This document shows positions 1-5,166 of a stretch of 6,582 nt of DNA, piece after piece. The stretch is from NCBI GenBank assembly GCA_030038035.1, contig JASHPP010000198.1:1-6582 (forward strand). The letters are read 5' to 3'. The number at the start of each line of letters is the position of its first letter. Positions within the stretch are counted from its first letter, which is position 1. The position numbers were made by a program, and so were the translations under genes. Under the pieces are notes generated by a model that saw only the letters and a list, made by a program, of their open reading frames with translations, had not been told where the DNA came from and made no database searches. The stretch comes from Trebonia sp. GTDB taxonomy: Bacteria > Actinomycetota > Actinomycetes > Streptosporangiales > Streptosporangiaceae.

Positions 1-197
1 GACGCCACCGACGTGGCCCCTAGTCCCCGCCCAGGTGCAGCAGTGGGTAGAAGATGTCTGTGCTACCTCGGAGCGCGTCGCACGTGGCGAGATAGACCGC
101 TGGCTACCAGAGGAACTAGCCCGCCTTCATAACCAGTTTGAGCGCGTGCATCCGTTCATCGACGGAAACGGCCGGGCCGGTCGGCTCCTTATGAACC
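1..197. repeat. Exact terminal direct repeat, left copy
   Basis: The first 197 bases are identical to the last 197 (6386-6582), with no mismatch seen. The repeat lies inside the fic gene and carries the Fic catalytic motif, and the reading frame runs through the seam without a break. This fits a circular molecule of 6,385 bp linearised at an arbitrary point with an assembly overlap. A head-to-tail tandem copy in a chromosome would look the same. Confidence 0.97.
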
Positions 198-586
198 TTG
201 TACTGGTCAGGCTCGGGTATCCGCCCGTGATCTTCTTCAAGAGGCAGCGAAGCGCCTACCTGGCGGCGATGCAACGTGCTGACGCCGGCGACTACGGAGC
301 TTTGGGAGAACTGATCGCGCGGGCCATGTATGACAACCTCAACCGGTTCATCGTCCCCAATGTCGCTGGCCCTGCCCGCTCGGTCCCGCTCGCTGCCCTC
401 GCGGACGAGGAGTTCACAGTGATCGCCCTACGGCGGGCAGCCCAGCGCGGCAGACTCGACGCAGTACAGGGACCAGATGGGATCTGGCGGAGCTCGCGCA
501 AAGCCGTGAACGCCTACCGGACGGCGAGACACCAGAGGAAGTCGCGGACGCCGGATAGCAGCAGCTCCCCTTCGGTGACCGGCTGA
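1..586 (+). CDS. fic: Fic family AMPylase, 3' part (rest at 5916-6582)
   Basis: This is the C-terminal part of the Fic protein whose start is at 5916; codons begin at position 2 and the frame ends with TGA at 584-586. The catalytic motif HPFIDGNGRAGR lies at 149-184 (residues 207-218 of the joined protein). It matches the Fic consensus HxFx(D/E)GNGRxxR, including catalytic His207 and the Gly/Asn/Arg anion hole that holds the ATP phosphates. Fic enzymes typically transfer AMP from ATP to a Ser, Thr or Tyr hydroxyl on a target protein. After the Fic fold, residues about 285-338 (SVPLAALADEEF, then RRAAQRGRLDAVQGPDGIWR) resemble a small MerR/excisionase-like helix-turn-helix, which suggests DNA binding. 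The Ser-rich tail is short. A GTG at 35 could be called as a start, but it is internal to the gene. Confidence 0.93.
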   Translation, partial: TPPTWPLVPAQVQQWVEDVCATSERVARGEIDRWLPEELARLHNQFERVHPFIDGNGRAGRLLMNLVLVRLGYPPVIFFKRQRSAYLAAMQRADAGDYGALGELIARAMYDNLNRFIVPNVAGPARSVPLAALADEEFTVIALRRAAQRGRLDAVQGPDGIWRSSRKAVNAYRTARHQRKSRTPDSSSSPSVTG

Positions 587-639
587 CAGCCGTCCCGATG
601 GTTGCCCGCGGGCGCTCAACGGCTCAGTTTCCTAGGCGA

Positions 640-655
640 CTTCGGAGCGTGACGA
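640..655. repeat. 16-bp direct repeat, copy near fic
   Basis: CTTCGGAGCGTGACGA here is identical to 2877-2892. The bases just before it extend to AGGCGACTTCGG (634-645), which matches 2135-2146. This site thus shares its left half with the sequence before the methyltransferase pseudogene and its right half with the sequence after it. Confidence 0.6.
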
Positions 656-716
656 GGCGTCGGCGGGCCGGCGGGGAATACTGCACACCCCTCCTGAGCG
701 CCATCCGGATGCCGTT

Positions 717-735
717 CGTTGCATCCGATGCAACG
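717..735. repeat. Perfect 19-bp palindrome in the gap after fic
   Basis: CGTTGCATC-C-GATGCAACG has 9-bp arms around one central base. As RNA it could fold as a 7-bp stem with a 5-nt loop. It lies in the 273-bp gap between the convergent 3' ends of fic (586) and the leftward gene ending at 860. There is no T-run, so it is a weak terminator candidate and could equally be a protein-binding site. I saw no convincing gene in this gap. Confidence 0.5.
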
Positions 736-859
736 GGCTTGAGTGCGGATGAGGTGGTCTTCGCGGTCGCAAAGCCGACCAGGCCCTGAGACGTCCCTGG
801 TTGGTGGCGTTTCCATGGAGACGTGCTTACCTTTGGGGCATGCCCGGCGATTTAGTCCG

Positions 860-1981
860 CTAGAAGGGCGTCCAGTTGTCGCGGACCGCGTCCCAGTCCA
901 GGTATTGCGGGTGGCCATGCCACCGGCCAAGCGGGCGGGACGCCGCTGCCACGTCCCGCACCCAGAGCGTAGCACCAGGTATCCAGCCGACGAGCATCGT
1001 ATAGGCGTCCCCGACCGGGAGGGCGAGCCCGCAGGCGGCCACGTATCCGCCTATGGTGACGTGCACCCCGTCGTAGTGCTCCATGACAAGTTCCCAGCTG
1101 GGCAGTCGCCATGGCCCGGGCACGCCGCCCCAGTCACGCCATTCGCCGTCGTGAGTCCCGGTCACGTCGCGGGGAAAGCGGGACACGAGCGCCTGCCATT
1201 CCGCCGGACCGGCGATCTCCAGCACCCTGGCCTCCGGCGCGATGTGGAGGGACCGAACTGTGGACCCGGTTTCCTCAAATGGCCACAACGTGTCGATGAA
1301 ATGACCGAAGGCAAGCGCTGGGATGTCGCCGACAGCGCCGGTTGTCCACGTCAACTCGGCGAACCCGGGTGCTGACCACCAGTGCGCTCCGTACCGCATC
1401 CCGGGCTTGCGCGGCCGACGTCGCTCTAGCCCCTCTTCGTTTTCAGTGCGCTCGGCCCGCATGCCATCGCGGACCGCTTGCTCGACCGCAGGGCCAGTTA
1501 CGCGCGGGTAACCATCCCACTCCAAGAACCGCTGATCCGTGAGCGTTGCCGGTTCCCACCACGTCGCCGTCCCCGGTGCGGCAACTAGTGCCTCGGCCAC
1601 CGGGCGGAGCTCCTCCTTCGCCAGCGCGGTCAGCCCCCAGACAGCCTCGTCTCCGCCACCGAAGCCGAAGCCAGAGGTGCTGGCCGCCAGGTCGGCGAGC
1701 AGTTCAAGCTCATCGCGTTCCAGCAACTCACGCCACTCACAACGCCTGACGGCAGCACCGATGAGAGCCTGGGCCTCTGCTGGCTCAACCTCCTGCCAGC
1801 CCCTGTGGCGTCGCGGGCGCTCATGTTTAGTCCCCGGTGCCAGGAGCATCGAGGTTCCCGGGACCTCACCGAGTCCGAGCTCTTCAAACAGCCGCCTCTC
1901 GAACCCGGAGCCCAGCCAGCCAGTAAGAAAGTGTCGGCCCAGTGGGGAGTTCAGCACCAGATCCGCATGAGGCACATCCAC
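860..1981 (-). CDS. Hypothetical actinobacterial protein, unknown function
   Basis: Intact leftward gene of about 373 residues ending with TAG at 860-862. Starts in frame are TTG at 2002, GTG at 1981 and GTG at 1975; an in-frame TGA lies upstream at 2020-2018. I prefer 1981 or 1975: a GGTGAG ribosome-binding stretch sits at 1990-1985, while the TTG has none. The protein is acidic, rich in Trp and Gly, and lacks a signal peptide or membrane helices. A Gly-rich stretch (GFGFGGG) lies about a third of the way in. The C-terminal third (VLEIAGPAEWQALVSRFP, then WELVMEHYDGVHVTIGGY and GWIPGATLWVRDV) resembles hypothetical proteins I associate with actinomycetes, but I cannot name a domain or catalytic motif. 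The third-position GC bias and lack of interruptions argue for a real gene. Function is not assigned. Confidence 0.8.
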   Translation of the reverse strand: MDVPHADLVLNSPLGRHFLTGWLGSGFERRLFEELGLGEVPGTSMLLAPGTKHERPRRHRGWQEVEPAEAQALIGAAVRRCEWRELLERDELELLADLAASTSGFGFGGGDEAVWGLTALAKEELRPVAEALVAAPGTATWWEPATLTDQRFLEWDGYPRVTGPAVEQAVRDGMRAERTENEEGLERRRPRKPGMRYGAHWWSAPGFAELTWTTGAVGDIPALAFGHFIDTLWPFEETGSTVRSLHIAPEARVLEIAGPAEWQALVSRFPRDVTGTHDGEWRDWGGVPGPWRLPSWELVMEHYDGVHVTIGGYVAACGLALPVGDAYTMLVGWIPGATLWVRDVAAASRPLGRWHGHPQYLDWDAVRDNWTPF

Positions 1982-1992
1982 CCGCTCACCAT

Positions 1993-2009
1993 ATGCGCAC
2001 AAAGCGCAT
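1993..2009. repeat. Inverted repeat ahead of the hypothetical gene
   Basis: ATGCGC-ACAAA-GCGCAT is a perfect 6-bp inverted repeat with a 5-base spacer. It lies just upstream of the ribosome-binding stretch (1990-1985) of the leftward gene starting at 1981. It could be an operator or a leader hairpin. It also lies inside the winged-helix remnant on the other strand, so chance origin from coding sequence is possible. Confidence 0.35.
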
Positions 2010-2116
2010 GCTGGGCGTCAGCGACCAGACGATCCGGCTCGTCCTGGAACAGCTTAGGAAGGGGTAAAGTCCGGGCCGACGGAACAGGCCGCTCCGCGAC
2101 ATGGACGCGCGGATAG
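1993..2116 (+). pseudogene. Remnant of a winged-helix (GntR/MarR-like) regulator
   Basis: From ATG 1993 the frame reads MRTKRMLGVSDQTIRLVLEQ then LRKG and stops at TAA 2065-2067. LGVSDQTIRLVLEQLRKG has the spacing and residues of the recognition helix of winged-helix regulators (LGVSxxTVRxxLxxLRxxG). Shifting frame within the G-run at 2061-2064 continues as GKVRADGTGRSATWTRG up to a TAG at 2114-2116. That continuation looks like the following beta-wing (GKVRxxGTGRxxxY). The most likely history is a small indel in the G-rich stretch plus loss of everything upstream. The remnant faces the 5' end of the leftward hypothetical gene. There is no usable ribosome-binding site, so it is probably not expressed. 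Identification rests on about 40 residues. Confidence 0.45.
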
Positions 2117-2165
2117 CGAGCGCCGCACCTGGGCAGGCGACTTCGGGCCCTGCGACACTGGTGAG

Positions 2166-2872
2166 ATGAAGACCGAAGAAGGCATGACGCGCGTCCGTGA
2201 AGTACGCAGTCGGCTGGTGCGTGAGGGACCTTCACGGACGCGCCACCGCGAACGGGACTTCGAGACGGTCACGCTCCCTGAATGCGACTGCGACCTGCTT
2301 CGCGACCTGCTGATTGCGGAAGGCGCCGCGACGGTGGTGGAGGTCGGGCTCGCGTATGCAAGCTCGGCTCTCGCGATCGGGGAAGCACTGGTTACCATCG
2401 ACCCGCCGCATCCGCGGCACGTCGTGATCGATCCGTTCCGGAAAGCGCCTGGTCCAATGTCGGGTGGGAGTTGCTGCGCTCCGCCGGACTGGACTCGATC
2501 GCCACGCTCATGCTCACTCCGGCAACGATCGCGCTTCCGCAGCTTGCCGCCGATGGTCTCATCGCCGACGCGGCCTTCGTGGACGGCAGTCACCGGTTCC
2601 ACTAGGTCTTCGTAGATCTGTATTTCTTTCGCAAGATCGTCCGGCCCGGCAGCCCGATCGTCCTCGATGACAACTGGGCGCCGTCGGTGCGGACCGCGGC
2701 GCGTTACTACGAGCAGAACCTGGGCTGGATCGCGATTCCTGACGCTTTCGCCGGCGGGACGCCGTGGATCATCGGCACCGGCCCCGCAGCCGAAGCCGTG
2801 CCCCGTTGCCGGGCATTCCGGATGCCCGACCCGTCGTTCGAGCCTCCCTTCGAGGAGTTCCGCGCTTCCTGA
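2166..2872 (+). pseudogene. Class I SAM-dependent methyltransferase, frameshifted
   Basis: The gene starts at ATG 2166 (or ATG 2184) and reads as a Methyltransf_24-like enzyme of about 235 residues. VVEVGLAYASSALAIGEAL is the SAM-binding motif I, with Ala where the second Gly is usual, followed by HVVIDPF. Near 2436-2441 the frame must drop back one base, consistent with loss of one base, to continue as SAWSNVGWELLRSAGLD. The same frame reads AFVDGSHRFH, hits TAG at 2603-2605 (probably once GAG), and goes on as VFVDLYFFRKIVRPG, IVLDDNWAP and FEPPFEEFRAS to TGA at 2870-2872. These are conserved later blocks of the family. One frameshift plus one stop makes a full product very unlikely. The methyl acceptor is unknown. 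The gene lies between short repeats at 2135 and 2877. Confidence 0.85.
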
Positions 2873-2876
2873 CCGG

Positions 2877-2892
2877 CTTCGGAGCGTGACGA
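2877..2892. repeat. 16-bp direct repeat, copy after methyltransferase
   Basis: CTTCGGAGCGTGACGA, identical to 640-655, begins five bases after the stop of the methyltransferase pseudogene. The two copies share no further similarity beyond a few bases on either side. Confidence 0.6.
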
Positions 2893-2950
2893 CGCAAGAC
2901 AGGCGCAAGCGCGTATTCGGGTTTGATCCGCGGCTTTCCCGCGGCGCGCA

Positions 2951-3022
2951 GCCGGGTGCGGGCGCGTCCCCTCCGCCGGGTGCGGGCGCGTCCCCGCCGC
3001 CGGGTGCCCGTCGGCCGCCGCC
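2951..3022. repeat. Tandem 24-bp GC-rich repeat, about 3 units
   Basis: Units lie at 2951-2974 and 2975-2998 with a single-base difference near the unit end. A third, diverged unit at 2999-3022 keeps the opening GCCGGGTGC. The unit length is a multiple of three, so one forward frame shows a repeated GAGASPPP, but no recognisable protein surrounds it and I treat the block as non-coding. It lies between the methyltransferase pseudogene and the hairpin cluster. Confidence 0.75.
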
Positions 3023-3032
3023 CGGCAGTCCG

Positions 3033-3062
3033 ATATCCCGGTATCCCGGCATACCGGGATAT
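3033..3062. repeat. Perfect 12-bp stem hairpin with TATCCCGG motifs
   Basis: ATATCCCGGTAT and ATACCGGGATAT are perfect reverse complements separated by CCCGGC. The octamer TATCCCGG occurs twice in tandem (3034-3041, 3042-3049), once inverted (3054-3061) and once again at 3124-3131. It could form a very stable cruciform or RNA hairpin. No T-run follows. A transcription end signal or a protein-binding cluster are both possible. Confidence 0.7.
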
Positions 3063-3077
3063 TCCGGGCAGGGCGGT

Positions 3078-3125
3078 TAACGGGAAAGAAAGGACCGGTC
3101 AGGGGTGGCCTTTTCTTTCCCGTTA
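3078..3125. terminator. Probable bidirectional terminator hairpin
   Basis: TAACGGGAAAGAAA (3078-3091) pairs perfectly with TTTCTTTCCCGTTA (3112-3125), with further AGG/CCT pairing inside. The inner, GC-rich part of the stem is followed on each strand by a T-rich run (TTTTCTTT forward, TTTCTTT in reverse). It lies between the convergent 3' ends of the methyltransferase pseudogene and the MFS fragment, where a two-way terminator is expected. Confidence 0.55.
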
Positions 3126-3144
3126 TCCCGGCCGAGCGCCGGGA
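3126..3144. repeat. 7-bp stem hairpin abutting the terminator
   Basis: TCCCGGC-CGAGC-GCCGGGA begins at the base after the 3078-3125 inverted repeat and reuses the CCCGG core. It is the third hairpin of the cluster. The remaining bases to 3252 are GC-rich, and I see no gene in them. Confidence 0.5.
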
Positions 3145-3252
3145 AGGCAGCGGGAGGGGCTGGCGTGACGGACGGGAACTTGCCGGGGCGGAGGCGACGG
3201 GTCAGGCGCAGGTGTGCCGCGGCAGGCCAACAGCCAAATGGCGGCCTCCGTG

Positions 3253-3498
3253 CTAGTTAGGCGCGTCCGCGACCTGTGCCGCCGCGCGCCCGGCTGGCCC
3301 GGGCGCGGCGTCGCCGGGACGGTGGAAGTCCTTGCGGCGGATCAGCATCGTGGCGCAGACCGCGCCGACGAAGGCGAGCGCCGCGGTGACGTACAGCAGC
3401 TCGTTGAGCGCGGCGGCGAAGCTCGACCGCAGGGCCAGGGTTATGGCGCTGCGGTCGGCCGCCGGCGCCCGCGCGATCAGCTGCCCGACCGAGCCCTC
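3253..3498 (-). pseudogene. C-terminal fragment of a DHA2-type MFS transporter
   Basis: Read leftward from 3498, the frame gives EGSVGQLIARAPAADRSAIT, then a Ser-Phe-Ala-rich stretch, LNELLYVTAALAFVGAVCAT, MLIRRKDFH and a stop (TAG, 3255-3253). This is the usual end of 14-helix drug:H+ antiporters of the EmrB/QacA (DHA2) group in actinomycetes: the last transmembrane helix (YVTAALAFVGAVCATMLI) followed by a basic IRRKDFH stretch. About 81 residues remain of a protein normally near 500. Just upstream, an in-frame TGA and the end of the lexA-like gene replace the rest of the transporter. There is no start or ribosome-binding site, so it is a dead fragment brought in by rearrangement. Confidence 0.75.
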
Positions 3499-3851
3499 TC
3501 AATGTCCTCGATCGCCAGGATCGGGCCGCCCGCAGCGATCCGCCCGACCAGTGGGACGTGGACCGCATCGTCGCCTCGCTCGCGCGCCAATGCTGCTGAC
3601 CTGCCCGGCTGGTAGAGCGCCGTTACGACGATCGAGCGGGGACAGCCCGGTTGGCGGCTCAGGTATCCCATCTCTTCAAGTACGCCGATCTGGTAGGACA
3701 CAGCCGAGCCGCTTTTCAGGTTCACCGCGTCGCCGATCTCCAGGTAACTGGGCGGGTACCCGCAGCGTTGGGTGTAGTCGAGGACGAAATCAAGGATCGC
3801 TCGCTGAACCGGAGTGAGTTCCCGGTCGGCTGGCCCAGAGAGTCTCGGCAC
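3477..3851 (-). CDS. lexA: LexA-like repressor truncated after the cleavage site
   Basis: The gene starts at GTG 3851 behind a strong AAGGGG site five bases upstream and encodes 124 residues. ELTPVQRAILDFVLDYTQRC, then GYPPSYLEIGDAV and NLKSGSAVSYQIGVLEEMGY, is the LexA winged helix-turn-helix domain (residues about 11-75). A linker then leads to VPLVGRIAAGGPILA (99-113), which contains the Ala-Gly bond (Ala107-Gly108) that LexA cuts in itself on RecA activation. The chain ends as IERARSGS. The Ser/Lys peptidase and dimerisation domain, about 100 residues in full LexA, is absent. The sequence changes to MFS-transporter coding near 3498, so the truncation is a recombination junction. If made, the protein could bind DNA but could not cleave itself, and dimerisation would be weak. 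It is likely an extra copy rather than the cell's master SOS regulator. Confidence 0.85.
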   Translation of the reverse strand: MPRLSGPADRELTPVQRAILDFVLDYTQRCGYPPSYLEIGDAVNLKSGSAVSYQIGVLEEMGYLSRQPGCPRSIVVTALYQPGRSAALARERGDDAVHVPLVGRIAAGGPILAIEDIERARSGS

Positions 3852-3926
3852 GTGCGCCCCTTCCTTCTCGGGCGCTCATAGCGACAGTCGACGCCGTCAT
3901 GATATCAAACACAACTTCGACTCGAA

Positions 3927-3955
3927 AGCGTAAATCAACAGAGTTTCGATGTCAA
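3927..3955 (-). promoter_or_regulatory. Promoter of the lexA-like gene
   Basis: On the reverse strand, TTGACA (3955-3950) is a consensus -35 hexamer. It is followed after exactly 17 bases by TACGCT (3932-3927), which fits the actinobacterial TANNNT -10. Transcription would start near 3920 and give a leader of about 70 bases before GTG 3851. Confidence 0.65.
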
Positions 3956-3961
3956 CATCGA
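3946..3961. promoter_or_regulatory. SOS-box-like palindrome over the -35
   Basis: TCGATG-TCAA-CATCGA is a perfect 6-bp inverted repeat with a 4-base spacer. The known actinobacterial LexA operator, TCGAAC-N4-GTTCGA, has the same length and the same outer TCGA/TCGA, but the two inner bases of each arm differ here. It overlaps the -35 hexamer, as an autorepression site would. A second palindrome, TTCGA-C-TCGAA (3916-3926), lies directly after the -10. Confidence 0.55.
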
Positions 3962-4018
3962 TTCAGGCCATCCTCGTCGGGGGCCTGATCCGCCTGTCAA
4001 GCTGATGCGCGCAGGGAC

Positions 4019-4057
4019 TCACAAGGTGACCAACCCTTGTGAAACCGACACTTCACA
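4019..4057. promoter_or_regulatory. Two overlapping palindromes before the endonuclease
   Basis: TCACAAGG-N8-CCTTGTGA (4019-4042) and TGTGAA-N8-TTCACA (4038-4057) are both perfect. They overlap by five bases and their centres are 17 bp apart, so three related half-sites alternate in direction. They lie 45-83 bases upstream of the start at 4102. A dimeric repressor or controller protein could bind here in tandem. I found no strong promoter hexamers nearby; TTCACA with CATTTT 17 bases later is only a weak candidate. Confidence 0.5.
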
Positions 4058-4101
4058 GAAGGCGCGATTCATCGCATTTTTGTAGAAGTGGTATCGGGAG
4101 C

Positions 4102-5166
4102 ATGGCAGAGGTGAACGTGGCGAGGACGAGCCTATGGACGGAAATCCAGCGGGAACGGCTGCGGCAGCAGCACCTCCGGGAGAGAGAATTCCGGGCCTTT
4201 AGCCAGGCGCAGGAACGCGCGCAGCGCGAGCAGGTCAGAGCTGAGAAGGCTGCCGCACGAAAGGCGGCAGCTGATCTGAAAGAGGCTAAGCGGCTTTACC
4301 TGGAGGACCGCAAGGTCGAAGCGGAGGAGATGTCCCAAGCCCTACGGGACCGGGTGGCCGAACTAGACGGCGTTCTTACCGCTGGGATACGCACTCGCCC
4401 TCTAGTCACATTCCGGTCGCTCAAGAGGTCGGAGACATACCCGCCGTTCGACGCCGGGCTGCTCGGCGAGCCGCTGCCTTCGCCGCTGTGGGAGCAGTTC
4501 GTCCCTGACCCGCCCGGCGGATTCCGCAGGCGAGCAGGCTCGGCCAGGTACGCCCGCGAAGAGCAAGAAGCGCATCCAGCATTCGACGATGCTCAACGGC
4601 GGCATGCCTCCGCAGAGCTGAAGCGGCGCGAGCAACTCGCCGAACGGCAGAAGGCGTACCGGGCGATATCTGCTGAAGCCATCAGGCAGGCCAGGGAACA
4701 CAATGAAGGCATCGACGAGTTCGCACGGGACTTCCGGAGCGGCGATTCGGAGTCCGTCGCAAGATTCTGCACGCTCGTCTTGAACAGCACTTTCTATCCC
4801 GATGGATTCCCGCGCCAGACTCGAGCGATCTACCGGCCCGAGCCTCGGGAGGTGGTCGTGGAGTGGGAACTGCCGCCACAGTCCATCATCCCCGTCGAAC
4901 GCGGCTACAAGTACGTCACCACGAGGGATGCCATCGACCCAATCGCTCACTCGGATCGAGAGGTCAAGGAGCGATATGCGAACCTGATCGCGCAGGTGAC
5001 ACTCCGCACCATTCACGAAATCCTCGTCTCCACTCCGGCATCAGTGGTCGACGCTGTCAGCTTCTACGGTTACGTGTCCGCTTCTGCTCAACGCGACCGC
5101 GCCGCGTGCCAAGTTCGAGACATTCGTGTTGGCGGCCCTCGACCCGATCGCGTGCCTGAAAGGTGA
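4102..5166 (+). CDS. Mrr-type restriction endonuclease, N-terminal part
   Basis: This frame encodes the front of an actinobacterial restriction endonuclease of the Mrr_cat type. Residues about 10-90 are charged and heptad-like (EIQRERLRQQHLRERE, then EKAAARKAAADLKEAKRLYL), a likely coiled coil. Then come TRPLVTFRSLKRSETYPPFD and, further on, REVVVEWELPPQSIIPVERG and HEILVSTPASVVDAVSFYGY, which I recognise from full-length relatives. After SFYGYV (about 5075) the translation stops resembling the family and ends at TGA 5164-5166. The conserved continuation (PLLLNATAPRAKFETFVLAA) is found in the +1 frame. ATG 4102 is close behind GGGAG; GTG 4117, with GAGG five bases ahead, is an equal alternative. 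GTG 4039, behind AAGGTGA, would add 21 residues that look non-family. Confidence 0.8.
   Translation: MAEVNVARTSLWTEIQRERLRQQHLREREFRAFSQAQERAQREQVRAEKAAARKAAADLKEAKRLYLEDRKVEAEEMSQALRDRVAELDGVLTAGIRTRPLVTFRSLKRSETYPPFDAGLLGEPLPSPLWEQFVPDPPGGFRRRAGSARYAREEQEAHPAFDDAQRRHASAELKRREQLAERQKAYRAISAEAIRQAREHNEGIDEFARDFRSGDSESVARFCTLVLNSTFYPDGFPRQTRAIYRPEPREVVVEWELPPQSIIPVERGYKYVTTRDAIDPIAHSDREVKERYANLIAQVTLRTIHEILVSTPASVVDAVSFYGYVSASAQRDRAACQVRDIRVGGPRPDRVPER

Noticed and set aside
743..1375. Long rightward open frame of 210 codons
   Set aside because: It lies opposite the leftward hypothetical gene, has low-complexity GC-driven composition and no family resemblance.
2951..3022. CRISPR-like array
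   Set aside because: Units are directly adjacent with no spacers and only about three copies.
2054..3052. Leftward open frame of 332 codons
   Set aside because: It runs antisense through the methyltransferase pseudogene and the tandem repeats; the sense strand carries recognisable methyltransferase motifs, and this frame does not.
2667..3080. Rightward Pro/Gly-rich frame with repeated GAGASPPP
   Set aside because: It comes from the 24-bp tandem repeat and an out-of-frame part of the methyltransferase pseudogene; no signal peptide, anchor or plausible start supports a real protein.
3214..3615. Rightward frame of 133 codons
   Set aside because: It is antisense to the MFS fragment and the end of the lexA-like gene, both of which show real family motifs.
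4402..5016. Leftward frame of 204 codons
   Set aside because: It is antisense to the N-terminal endonuclease frame; residues reflect the complement of a GC-rich gene.
5065..5100. Programmed ribosomal frameshift in the endonuclease
   Set aside because: No slippery heptamer or clear downstream pseudoknot is seen, and the linker appears shortened, which fits a deletion better.
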